A stretch of DNA of 64,000 nt from positions 1,550,001 through 1,614,000 of the forward strand of contig OY760867.2 in NCBI GenBank assembly GCA_963664035.2, in the 5' to 3' direction. The notes beneath the pieces are model-generated. The model was not told the origin of the DNA and searched no databases. It worked only from the letters and a program-made list of their open reading frames with translations. Shown piece by piece: positions 48,893-57,023 of the stretch; position 1 is the first letter of the stretch, and each line of letters starts with the position of its first letter. A program made the translations under genes and the position numbers. The stretch comes from G958296245 sp963664035 (GTDB taxonomy: Bacteria; Chloroflexota; Dehalococcoidia; Lucifugimonadales; G958296245).

Positions 48893-49552
48893 ATGAGCTT
48901 GGAAGCTGTCGACAGGCCCGTGATCGCCGTCTCCGCGTCGCCCGACGCGGACGGCGAGAGGTGCGCGGCCGCCGTAGAGAGCGCGGGAGGCGACGCCTGG
49001 ATGGTAGCGCCCGGCCGCGGCCTGGACCCGTCCGAAGTGGCGGCGCGGGCGCGCGGGCTCGTCGTAGGCGGCGGGGCGGCGCCCGGCCCGGAGTGGGACG
49101 CCTTCGAGGCGGCGCTGCTGGCCGCCGCGCTGGAGGCCGACGCGCCGGTGCTGGCCATCGGGCGCGGTATGCACGCGCTGAACGCGGTCGCCGGCGGGCT
49201 GCCCGGCCGCGCCGCGCCCGGCCACCGCTCCGAGGACGGGGAGGCCGCGGCCCTCCACCGGATATTCATCGCGCCGGGAAGCAAGCTGGCGGCCATCGTC
49301 GGCTCCGGCGGCTTCGTGCGCGTGAACAGCCTCCACGCCGAGGCGATCGGCGAGCCCCAGAAGTCGCCCGCAATGCTGGCGTCCGCCTACGCGGTGGACG
49401 ACGCGGTGATCGAGGCCATAGAAAGCCCTGCCCACGACTGGGCCGTCGGCGTGCAGTTCCACCCGGAGCGCACCGGGGAGCTGCCGCGCCACTTCGAAAG
49501 ACTCTTCCAGGGATTGGTCCAGCGAGCATCCCGTCGCCGAAGCGCAGCCTAG
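48893..49552 (+). CDS. Class I glutamine amidotransferase-like (peptidase C26) protein lacking the catalytic Cys
   Basis: A 219-residue protein of the gamma-glutamyl-GABA hydrolase (PuuD-like) family. The nucleophile elbow, normally GICRGMQ, reads VLAIGRGMHALNAVAGG, so Cys is Gly at about residue 90. The His-Glu pair of the triad is kept in GVQFHPERTGE (190 and 192). The oxyanion region IPGGPD is replaced by VVGGGAAPG. Hydrolysis by the normal mechanism is therefore not possible. ATG 48893 follows GAGAGGG. It is divergent from recA. Confidence 0.82.
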   Translation: MSLEAVDRPVIAVSASPDADGERCAAAVESAGGDAWMVAPGRGLDPSEVAARARGLVVGGGAAPGPEWDAFEAALLAAALEADAPVLAIGRGMHALNAVAGGLPGRAAPGHRSEDGEAAALHRIFIAPGSKLAAIVGSGGFVRVNSLHAEAIGEPQKSPAMLASAYAVDDAVIEAIESPAHDWAVGVQFHPERTGELPRHFERLFQGLVQRASRRRSAA

Positions 49553-49668
49553 CAAAGACGCCGACAACCCGGCCCTGCTCATCGCTGGCCCCCAGGCGGC
49601 GGACCTATGTTCATAATTTGCCACGCCCAAGACTGTAGCACACACGTTCGCGCCCTGTCAAGCGCGCC

Positions 49669-49805
49669 TTCGAAGCGTATCTGTTCAGAGTATGGGAGGG
49701 CAGCCACAAGGGCTGCACCCTACGGGATGGAAGCCGTAGTCGTAGGGGCGTCCCTTGTGGGCGCCCTAGGTGAGGAACGCACCAACTCTGAACAGTTACT
49801 TCGAA
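49669..49805. mobile_element. 137-bp inverted-repeat element (MITE-like)
   Basis: The left end TTCGAAG plus CTGTTCAGAGT (49669-49675, 49681-49691) is mirrored at the right end by ACTCTGAACAG plus CTTCGAA (49785-49795, 49799-49805). Inside are two hairpins: GCAGCC/GGCTGC with loop ACAA, and GGGCG--CCC/GGGCGCCC around TTG. No protein is encoded. It fills much of the 403-bp gap before the XdhC gene; the rest of the gap shows nothing recognisable. Confidence 0.65.
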
Positions 49806-49955
49806 CGGTTGACGCCCCTCCTTCCGCGCCAATATACTTCCGCCCGCCATCGTCTCCCTTCCCATGGCCCGTCAGCCCAGCCGGCGCCGGCCCCCGGAGG
49901 CGTAGCACGGCCTCCGGCTTCCCGTCATGAAATCCAGCCGAGGAGATGGAACGGA

Positions 49956-50990
49956 GTGAGGGACATCCTTCCCGACCTGGACCTGTGGCAGAGCCAGGGC
50001 GAGGAGATCGCCCTGGCGACCGTCGTAGAGGTACGCCGCTCGGCCCCGAGACCCCCAGGCGCGCGCCTCTGCGTGACGCGCAGCGGGCGCATGTCCGGCT
50101 CGGTGAGCGGCGGCTGTGTCGAGGCCGACGTCCTGGTACGGGCGATGCGGGCACTGGATACTCGCAAGCCGGAGATGGCGGCCTACAGCATAGCCGACGA
50201 GCTGGGGTTCCAGGTCGGGCTGAGCTGTGGCGGCTCGATCGACGTCCTGGTCGAGCCCTTCGTCCCCGGCGACGAGTGGAACGCCCTGCGCCGGGCCGTC
50301 GAGCGCCGGCAGCCGGTCGCCTACGCCGTCGGCCTCGCCCCGGCGCCCCTGCTCGGCCGCAAGCTGACGCGCCTGGAAGGCCGGTCCGTCGGCTCCATAG
50401 ACCCTTCCCTCGACGCCAGCATAGCCGAACAGAGCGACCGGCTCCTGCGGCTCGGCGGGGCGAAGGTGGCCGACCTGCCCTGGCGGGGTGAGCGGGCACA
50501 GGTATTCCTCGAAGCGTTTCGTCCCGCGCCCAGCCTCCTGGTCGTCGGCGCTACCCACACCGCCGTATCCCTCTCCCGCCTGGCCGCGGAGGTCGGCTTT
50601 CGGGTCACGGTCATCGACGCCCGCAGCGCGCTGGCGACGCCGGAACGCTTCCCCGACGTCGAGCGGCTGGTCCACGCATGGCCGGACGAAGCGCTGGCGC
50701 AGGCCCCTTTGGACGACTACTCCTACCTCGCGGTCCTGACCCACGACCCGAAGTTCGACGTCCCCGCCCTGGCCCACGCCCTGCGCTCCGAGGCGCGCTA
50801 TATCGGCGCACAGGGCAGCCGGGCCGCCCACGAGGAGCGCAAGCGGCAGCTCAGGCGGCAGGGCTTCGGCGACGACGACCTGGCCCGTATCCGGTCCCCC
50901 ATCGGCCTCGACATAGGCTCCGGCACCCCCGCCGAGCTTGCCGTGGCCATCCTGGCGGAGATGCTGGCCGTGCGCTACGACAGGGCCTGA
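49956..50990 (+). CDS. XdhC/CoxI-family molybdenum-enzyme maturation protein
   Basis: A 344-residue protein. The N-terminal XdhC/CoxI motif is RPPGARLCVTRSGRMSGSVS and then GGCVEADV. The C-terminal Rossmann domain shows LLVVGATHTAVSLSRLAAEV and YIGAQGSRAAHEERKRQLR. XdhC proteins bind the sulfurated molybdenum cofactor and insert it into xanthine dehydrogenase-type enzymes such as the one at the start of this window. GTG 49956 fits the family; the longer upstream frame translates the inverted-repeat element. A ribosome-binding site (AGGAG) is about 11 bp upstream, slightly far. Confidence 0.87.
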   Translation: MRDILPDLDLWQSQGEEIALATVVEVRRSAPRPPGARLCVTRSGRMSGSVSGGCVEADVLVRAMRALDTRKPEMAAYSIADELGFQVGLSCGGSIDVLVEPFVPGDEWNALRRAVERRQPVAYAVGLAPAPLLGRKLTRLEGRSVGSIDPSLDASIAEQSDRLLRLGGAKVADLPWRGERAQVFLEAFRPAPSLLVVGATHTAVSLSRLAAEVGFRVTVIDARSALATPERFPDVERLVHAWPDEALAQAPLDDYSYLAVLTHDPKFDVPALAHALRSEARYIGAQGSRAAHEERKRQLRRQGFGDDDLARIRSPIGLDIGSGTPAELAVAILAEMLAVRYDRA

Positions 50991-51055
50991 TGCGCCGCCC
51001 CGCCGGGCCGTCCAGGTGATATACTCGTGCCCATGGCGTTCCACCCTGGTCCGGT

Positions 51056-51694
51056 ATGGAGATAGCTTGGCTCGGACACTCCTGTGTCCGATTGCGCAGC
51101 CGCGGCGCAACCCTGATCGCCGACCCGTTCGACCCCTCCATCGGCATCGAGCTCAGGCCCCAGGACGCCGACATCGTCACCGTTAGCTGCGCCGGCGACC
51201 CGCGCCACTCCGCCATAGACGCCATCGGCGGCGACCCCAAGGTCCTCGAAGGCCCGGGCGAGTACGAGGTGGCCGGCTTCTCCATCAGCGGCCTCGGCAC
51301 CGACCGCAACACCGGCGCGGGCGACCGCCTAGTCAACACCGTCTACCGCATCAGGGCCGAGGGCCTCACCCTCTGCCACCTCGGCAACCTCAACACCCCG
51401 CTGACCGCCAGGCAGGTCGAACGCATCGGCGGCGTAGACGTCCTCTTCGCCCCCGCAGGCGGACGTCATACCCTCAGCCCAACCGCCGCAGCCGAGCTCG
51501 TAGGCCGCATAGCCCCCAGGATCGTAGTCCCCCTCCACTACTCCTCCGAAGACCGCGCCGCCGACCTGGATCCCATCGACGACTTCCTCGCCGCGATGGG
51601 CGGCGCCCCCGCAACCCCCGGGGCAAAGCTCGGAGTGACCGCTACCTCCCTACCCGCGGATACCCAGGTCTCCGTCCTCGAACGCGCCCGCTAG
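51056..51694 (+). CDS. Metallo-beta-lactamase-fold protein (UlaG-like), atypical metal site
   Basis: A 212-residue protein with the start MEIAWLGHSCVRLRSRGATL and then IADPFDPSIG, matching UlaG-like hydrolases. The usual THxHxDH metal motif is absent; at its place is VTVSCAGDPRHSAIDAIGG, with one His. Later metal-region blocks are EGPGEYEVAGFSI, GLTLCHLGNL and IVVPLHYSS. It is probably a degenerate or differently liganded hydrolase. Its TAG merges into the family B repeat. Confidence 0.78.
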   Translation: MEIAWLGHSCVRLRSRGATLIADPFDPSIGIELRPQDADIVTVSCAGDPRHSAIDAIGGDPKVLEGPGEYEVAGFSISGLGTDRNTGAGDRLVNTVYRIRAEGLTLCHLGNLNTPLTARQVERIGGVDVLFAPAGGRHTLSPTAAAELVGRIAPRIVVPLHYSSEDRAADLDPIDDFLAAMGGAPATPGAKLGVTATSLPADTQVSVLERAR

Positions 51695-51710
51695 CCGGAG
51701 GCCTTTACCT

Positions 51711-51794
51711 CTTCCCCCGTCCGACGGGGGAAGCCCGTAGCCGGAGGCTTTACCTCTTCCCCCGTCCGACGGGGGAAGATTGAGATGGGGGTCC
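51711..51794. repeat. Family B hairpin repeat, tandem double copy
   Basis: Two perfect hairpins (CTTCCCCCGTC and GACGGGGGAAG around one C) are at 51711-51733 and 51756-51778. Each is preceded by CCGGAGGC-TTTACCT, so the unit is duplicated directly. The second is followed by the ATTGAGATGGGGGTCCG tail. Their position right after the UlaG-like gene would suit transcription termination or mRNA protection. Confidence 0.78.
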
Positions 51795-51885
51795 GGTACA
51801 GATACGGGTTCGTCCTCCTGCATATGGCCGCACCTCGGCAATTGATATAACATGAGGAGCCACGACCCCACTCGAGGAGCCTGCC

Positions 51886-52881
51886 TTGACCACCGTAGCC
51901 GTAAGCACGATACGCGTTAGCGACGAGGAAGCCGCCTTCATCCAAATGCTCAAGAGCCGAGGCTTCGAGGTCAACCTCATCGGCGACGAGCGCTTCGCCC
52001 ACGGCAACGCGAGCGACGAGGAGGAGATCGCCATCCTGCGCGGGGCCTCCGCCGTAATCGCCGCCGGCGAGAGGTATTCCGCCAGCGTGATCGAAGCCCT
52101 CCCCGACCTCCGCGTCATAGCCCGCTTCGGCGTCGGATTCGACAAGGTGGACGTCGCCGCCGCAACCGCCAATGACGTCGTACTCACCATCACCCCCAAC
52201 TCCAACTACGAGGCCGTGGCCGAGCACGCAATCGCCCTCGTCATGGCGACCGCCAGGTCCATCGTCAACAGGGACGCGGCCATGCGCCGCGGCGAATGGC
52301 CCACCAAGCCGGTCAGGCCCTTGCGCGGCGCCACCCTCGGCATAGTCGGCCTCGGACGCATCGGCCGCAGCCTCGCCGTCCGCGCCCTCGGCATGAAGAT
52401 GAACGTCATCGCCGCCGAGCCGTTCCCGGACGATGCGTTCGTGCGCGACAACGCCATCGGCCTCGTCGAACTCGACGTCCTCCTCGCGGAGTCCGACTAC
52501 GTGAGCATCAACTGCGCCCTCTCCGAAGCCACCCGAGGCCTGATCGACCGCCAAAAGCTCGCCCTCATGAAGCCCGACGCCGTGATCGTCAACACCGCCC
52601 GCGGCGGCCTGATCGTCGAGGCCGATCTGATCGACGCCCTCCAGGCCGGGCGCATCGGCGGCGCGGGACTCGACGTCTTCGAACGGGAGCCGACCAGCCC
52701 CGACAACCCCCTCTACTCCATGGATAACGTCGTCGTCTCCCCCCACCTTGCCGGCAACGACGACCTGTCGATGGAGGATATGGGCAACGAGGCCGCGCAG
52801 TGCGTCATCGACCTCTCCGAGGGCCGCTGGCCCGAAGGCGCCGTCGTCAACGACGAGCTGAAGGGCAGGTGGACCTGGTGA
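51886..52881 (+). CDS. D-2-hydroxyacid dehydrogenase (phosphoglycerate dehydrogenase-like)
   Basis: A 331-residue NAD-dependent dehydrogenase. The Rossmann motif is ATLGIVGLGRIGRSLAVRAL. Catalytic Arg, Glu and His are seen in VIVNTARGGLIVEADLI, LDVFEREP and VVSPHLAGNDD. FGVGFDKVDVAAATANDVVL is the substrate-domain signature. The TTG at 51886 follows GAGGAG. The stop overlaps the dipeptidase start (GTGA), so the pair is an operon. The substrate could be a phosphorylated or free 2-hydroxyacid. Confidence 0.9.
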   Translation: MTTVAVSTIRVSDEEAAFIQMLKSRGFEVNLIGDERFAHGNASDEEEIAILRGASAVIAAGERYSASVIEALPDLRVIARFGVGFDKVDVAAATANDVVLTITPNSNYEAVAEHAIALVMATARSIVNRDAAMRRGEWPTKPVRPLRGATLGIVGLGRIGRSLAVRALGMKMNVIAAEPFPDDAFVRDNAIGLVELDVLLAESDYVSINCALSEATRGLIDRQKLALMKPDAVIVNTARGGLIVEADLIDALQAGRIGGAGLDVFEREPTSPDNPLYSMDNVVVSPHLAGNDDLSMEDMGNEAAQCVIDLSEGRWPEGAVVNDELKGRWTW

Positions 52882-53891
52882 CGCCCGGCAGCCAGGCCCG
52901 CAGCCTCTACGACGACGCCTACGTCGTCGACGCGCTCAACGTCAGCAACTGGGACAGCCCCGCCGTCTTCCGCAGCCTCGCCAACGGCGGCGTCACCGCC
53001 ATCAACGCCACCATCGCCACGTGGGAGGGGACCCAGGAGACCCTCGACCACATAGCCGACTGGCGCCCGCGTTTCGCCCGACACGCCGCCCAGATACTCC
53101 AGGTCCGCTCCGTCTCCGACATAGAGACGGCCAAGCGCGAGCGCAAGACCGGCGTCATCTTCGGCTTCCAGAACGCCTCCCCCATCGAGGGCGACCTCGA
53201 CCGGCTCGCCCTCTTCCACGACCTCGGCGTCAGGATCATCCAGGTCACATACCACGAGCGCAATCTCCTCGGCAACGGCTGCTACGAGCGCGCCGACTAC
53301 GGCCTCAGCAACTTCGGCCTCGACGCAGTGCGCGAGATGAACCGCCTCGGCATCCTGGTCGACCTCTCCCACGTCGGCCTCCGCACCACCATGGAGACCA
53401 TAGAAGTCTCCGACGACCCTGTCGCCTGCACCCACGCCAACCCCAAGTCCTACTACGACGTGCCCCGCAACAAGGCAGTCGACGCCCTCAAGCTCATGGC
53501 CGAAAAGGGCGGCGTGCTGGGCGCCACCTGCATCAATGGCTTCCTCAAGACCGGCCGCCAGTCCACCCTCGAAGACTACGTCGACGCCATAGAGCACGCG
53601 GTCGACGTCGTCGGCATAGACCACGTCGGCGTCGGCACCGACTTCACCCAGGACCAGCCCGACGACTTCTGGCGCTACATCGGCTCGCAGCAGGGCACGA
53701 AGTTCCCGTCCACGTTCACCGACGTGATAGAGAACTGGGACGTCTTCTACCCCGACGACCTCAATACCCCGGACGACATGCCGGCCCTCGCCCCCGCCCT
53801 GCTCCGGCGCGGCTACTCCACGGAGGAAGTCGCGAAAGTCCTCGGAGGCAACTGGATGCGCCTCTTCCGCCAAGTCTGGAAGGAAGGCTAG
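52878..53891 (+). CDS. Membrane dipeptidase-like (peptidase M19) hydrolase
   Basis: A 337-residue TIM-barrel amidohydrolase of the renal dipeptidase family. GFQNASPIEGDLDRLALFHD holds the bridging Glu, LVDLSHVGLRTTMETIE and CTHANPKSYYDVPRNK hold two metal His, and VGIDHVGVGTDFTQ carries the last Asp. The first HxD pair (normally DGHND) reads VVDALNVSNWD, so one metal site may be lost or altered. GTG 52878 overlaps the dehydrogenase stop. Confidence 0.83.
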   Translation: MTPGSQARSLYDDAYVVDALNVSNWDSPAVFRSLANGGVTAINATIATWEGTQETLDHIADWRPRFARHAAQILQVRSVSDIETAKRERKTGVIFGFQNASPIEGDLDRLALFHDLGVRIIQVTYHERNLLGNGCYERADYGLSNFGLDAVREMNRLGILVDLSHVGLRTTMETIEVSDDPVACTHANPKSYYDVPRNKAVDALKLMAEKGGVLGATCINGFLKTGRQSTLEDYVDAIEHAVDVVGIDHVGVGTDFTQDQPDDFWRYIGSQQGTKFPSTFTDVIENWDVFYPDDLNTPDDMPALAPALLRRGYSTEEVAKVLGGNWMRLFRQVWKEG

Positions 53892-53893
53892 GC

Positions 53894-53980
53894 CCAAATC
53901 CACCGCCTCCACGTTCAGCGCCGTATCACCCCGTAGGGGCTGGTTTCAAACCAGCCCTCCCCTTGCCCTGGAGCCCCACC
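53894..53980. repeat. Family A palindromic repeat, right end lost
   Basis: It begins CCCAAATCCACCGCCT, has GTTCAGCGCC and the central hairpin (arms GGGCTGGTTT and AAACCAGCCC), and then decays after CTTGCCCTGGAGC. It lies between the dipeptidase gene and the LivK-like gene. Confidence 0.72.
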
Positions 53981-54006
53981 GTACGTTGGGATAACGGAGA
54001 GACGAG

Positions 54007-55221
54007 ATGATGTCCATCCTCTGGAAGACCGCCATCCTCTTCGGCCTGCTGGCCGTACCGGTCGTCGCGTGCGCCTCGGAACCGGCGCAGACCCCCGCCG
54101 CCGCGCCTGCCGACGCGGGCGCGTCCTCTGAGGAGCCTTTCGTCATCGGAGCGCTCGACTCCCTCACCGGGATCGGCGAGTCCTACGGCGTCCCCTTCTC
54201 CCAATCCAAGCTGCTCGCCATGGAGGAGATCAACGCCGCCGGCGGCATCAACGGACGTATGCTCAAGGTCGTCGTGGAGGACTCCAAGTGTACCGCCAAC
54301 GACGCCATCCTCGCCTACCGCAGGCTGACGGACGTGGAGGGCGCCAAGATCATCCTGGGAACCTCGTGCAGCAGCGGCACCCTTGGCGTCGCGCCCCTGG
54401 CCGAAAAGGACGGCGTCGTCCTGCTCTCCTCGTCGGCCACCAACCCCGACATCACCTACGCCGGCGACTACGTCTTCCGCACCGCCATCAGCTCCATCCA
54501 GGTGGGCGCGGACATCGGCAACACCCTATGGGCCGAGGGAGCGCGCACGGTCGCCACGATCACCGAGTCCACCGACTACGTGGAGGGCGTGCGCCGCACC
54601 GTCGCCGCGCAATTCGAGGAGCTCGGAGGCTCCGTGGCGGCGTCTGAAAGCTATCCGTCCGACGCGATCGACTTCCGCAGCATGCTCACCAAGCTGTTCG
54701 CCAAGGACCCCGACGCCATCTTCGTGGGCGCCCAGAACGAGATCGCCGGGGGCACCGTCGTCAAGCAGGCGCGCGAGCTCGGATACGACGGCCCCATATA
54801 CTCCGAAGTCGTGACCACGGGCGCCAATGCCCTCGGCATAGCAGGCGAGGCCGCCGCCGGCCTGAAAGCCGTCGTGCCCAACCCCGACCTCCAAACCGCC
54901 GTCGGCAAGGACTTCCTGGCAAACTTCGAGGCCCGCTACGGTGTCGTCGCCGCGTGGCCCTGGTTCCAGGGCTCCGCCTACGACGGCGTCTACATAGCAG
55001 CCGAATGCCTGCGGCAGACCAACGACGACCAGGACGCCGAGGGCTTCCGGGACTGCCTATACGACCTCACCTGGAGCGGCGCCATCGGCGACGCCTACGG
55101 CTTCGACGAAAACGGCGACATAGCCGGAGTGTCCCACGTAGTCATCGAAGTGCTGCCCCTCGCCGAGCGCACGACCGAGAACCTGGGCTACCGCATCCTC
55201 GGCCCTCCCCCCACCCCCTGA
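54007..55221 (+). CDS. LivK-type ABC transporter substrate-binding lipoprotein
   Basis: A 404-residue exported protein with signal and lipobox ending VPVVAC, then an Ala/Pro linker. FVIGALDSLTGIGESYGVPF, EINAAGGINGRMLKVVVED and LGTSCSSGTLGVAPLAEKDG are typical of periplasmic-binding-protein type 1 receptors for branched-chain amino acids, amides or aromatic acids. The permeases and ATPases (LivHMGF) are not adjacent. It follows the dehydrogenase/dipeptidase pair by 115 bp, so the ligand may be a peptide or hydroxyacid. Confidence 0.88.
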   Translation: MMSILWKTAILFGLLAVPVVACASEPAQTPAAAPADAGASSEEPFVIGALDSLTGIGESYGVPFSQSKLLAMEEINAAGGINGRMLKVVVEDSKCTANDAILAYRRLTDVEGAKIILGTSCSSGTLGVAPLAEKDGVVLLSSSATNPDITYAGDYVFRTAISSIQVGADIGNTLWAEGARTVATITESTDYVEGVRRTVAAQFEELGGSVAASESYPSDAIDFRSMLTKLFAKDPDAIFVGAQNEIAGGTVVKQARELGYDGPIYSEVVTTGANALGIAGEAAAGLKAVVPNPDLQTAVGKDFLANFEARYGVVAAWPWFQGSAYDGVYIAAECLRQTNDDQDAEGFRDCLYDLTWSGAIGDAYGFDENGDIAGVSHVVIEVLPLAERTTENLGYRILGPPPTP

Positions 55222-55244
55222 TCCCCCTGCCCCCCCTGCCCAGC

Positions 55245-55325
55245 CACGTTCAGCGCCATATCTACCAGCCATCCCCCGTACCATCACCCGTAGGGGCTGG
55301 TTTCAAACCAGCCCTCCCCTTGCTC
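55245..55325. repeat. Family A repeat fragment in a 372-bp non-coding gap
   Basis: The copy keeps CACGTTCAGCGCCATATC and the central palindrome, but both terminal inverted repeats are gone. The rest of the gap (55326-55593) has a second degenerate stretch, CCCTTCGTGCCCCTTCGTGT (55373-55392) followed by CCTTCGTGGAT. It resembles the sequence just before uvrC (24180-24208). No gene is visible until 55594. Confidence 0.65.
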
Positions 55326-55593
55326 TTATCCTGAAAATCCCAAATCCTGCAAATCCAGATTCAGACAATCCCCCTTCGTGCCCCTTCGTGTCCTTCGTGG
55401 ATCGCCTACACCGGACAGTGTTGCAGCGTACAGGGACAGGTAAGCTCCGCTGAGCGCATCCCGCTCTTTGTCGTAGTAGCTCTCACCGTGCGGCGGTCTG
55501 CTGAAATGCGGGCCCGCAGGCTGGCATTGTCTTCCGCCGCCGCCGGCTTTAGAATCGTGGGAACATCCTTAGGAGGCGGCACCGGAGGGCGTC

Positions 55594-56997
55594 ATGAGCG
55601 AAGATACCAGGCTGATAGCCCACCTGATGCGCCGCGCCGGCTTCGGCGCGACCCGCGGCGAGATCGAGGCATACGCCGCGAAGGGCTACGACGCGGCGGT
55701 CGAGGAGCTCCTCGACCCGCCCGACGCGGGGTGGATGGGCGACTTCATGGCCCGGCGCTTCCACCACGAGCAGTCGGGCATGATGGGGCCGTGGGGCAGC
55801 GGCGACAACTGGCTGTACCGGATGATCACCACGAGGGCGCCGCTCGTCGAGAAGACGGCGCTCTTCTGGCACGGCATCTTCGCCACCGGCTACCCGAAGG
55901 TGATCCACGGCAAGATGCTGTCGGACCAGATAAGGATGTTCCGCCGCCACGGCCTCGGCAGCTTCAGGGACCTCCTCGCGCAGCTTGCCAGGGACCCCGC
56001 CATGATCGTCTGGCTCGACAACTACGACAACCACGGCGACGCCATCAACGAGAACTTCGGCCGCGAGTTGCTGGAGCTCTTCTCCATGGGCGTCGGCAGC
56101 TACTCGGAGCAGGACATCAAGGAGTGCTCTCGCGCCTTCACCGGCTGGACCATCGGCAACACCGAGTACATGGTGCTGCGCTCGGAGAGGGACTCGGACT
56201 GGCCCTACGGGCGGATATCCTGGCGCTTCCAGTACAACGCGGACGACCACGACGACGGCGAGAAGGAGTTCCTGGGCAGGAGGGGCAATTTCGACGGCGA
56301 AGACATCATCGACATCATCTGCGAGCAGGAGTCGACCGCGCGCTTCATCGCGCGGCACGTGTACCACTTCTTCGTAGCCGACGAGCCCCCAGTGCCCGCG
56401 TGGCCCTACACGCCGCCGCGCGACCCCGCCGCCGTCGACACGCTGGCGCGGGCCTACTTCGACGGCGGCTACGACGTCAAGTCGATGCTGCGGACGCTCT
56501 TCACGTCCGACTTCTTCAAGGCGGAGGACGTCCGGTACGAGAAGGTCAAGAGCCCGGCGGAGTTCGTCGCAGGCGTGCTGCGGCTCACGGGCGAGTTCGA
56601 CAGGCCCCGCCGCGAGATCATGGACAGGGCCAGGCAGATGGTCTACATGGGCCAGCACCTGAACAACCCGCCGAGCGTCGAGGGCTGGCGCCAGGGCACC
56701 GAGTGGCTCGACACGGGCACCCTGGTCGAGCGCGTCAACTTCGCCTCGGAGCAGGTCGGGGACCTCGGCAAGCCCGGCGTCATGGCCATGGTCGAGAGCG
56801 TCGCCTCCAGGAACGGCGAGACGCTCTCGTCCCAGCGGCTCGTCGACCTATGCCTGGAGCAGATGGGCGACTTCCAGGTCTCCGACGCCTCGCGGGACAT
56901 CCTCGTCGAATACGCCGAGCGGGCCGACCGTTCGCCGGAGGCAATCGCGGGCATCCTCAGGCTCTCGACCGCCTCCGACGAGTTCCAGCGGTCATAG
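55594..56997 (+). CDS. DUF1800 family protein
   Basis: A 467-residue protein with the DUF1800 core: LIAHLMRRAGFGATRGEIEA, EKTALFWHGIFATGYPKV, GSFRDLLAQLARDPAMIVWL, NENFGRELLELFSMGVGSYS and AFTGWTIGN. The C-terminal half includes VKSMLRTLFTSDFFKAEDV and QHLNNPPSVEGWRQGTEWL. DUF1800 proteins usually pair with DUF1501 proteins, as here, with an NHL protein in between. Most family members carry a Tat signal; this one has none. Function unknown, thought to concern extracellular or polymer degradation in some bacteria. Confidence 0.9.
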   Translation: MSEDTRLIAHLMRRAGFGATRGEIEAYAAKGYDAAVEELLDPPDAGWMGDFMARRFHHEQSGMMGPWGSGDNWLYRMITTRAPLVEKTALFWHGIFATGYPKVIHGKMLSDQIRMFRRHGLGSFRDLLAQLARDPAMIVWLDNYDNHGDAINENFGRELLELFSMGVGSYSEQDIKECSRAFTGWTIGNTEYMVLRSERDSDWPYGRISWRFQYNADDHDDGEKEFLGRRGNFDGEDIIDIICEQESTARFIARHVYHFFVADEPPVPAWPYTPPRDPAAVDTLARAYFDGGYDVKSMLRTLFTSDFFKAEDVRYEKVKSPAEFVAGVLRLTGEFDRPRREIMDRARQMVYMGQHLNNPPSVEGWRQGTEWLDTGTLVERVNFASEQVGDLGKPGVMAMVESVASRNGETLSSQRLVDLCLEQMGDFQVSDASRDILVEYAERADRSPEAIAGILRLSTASDEFQRS

Positions 56998-57023
56998 GCG
57001 TTCGCTTTGAAGAGGCCGTGACC

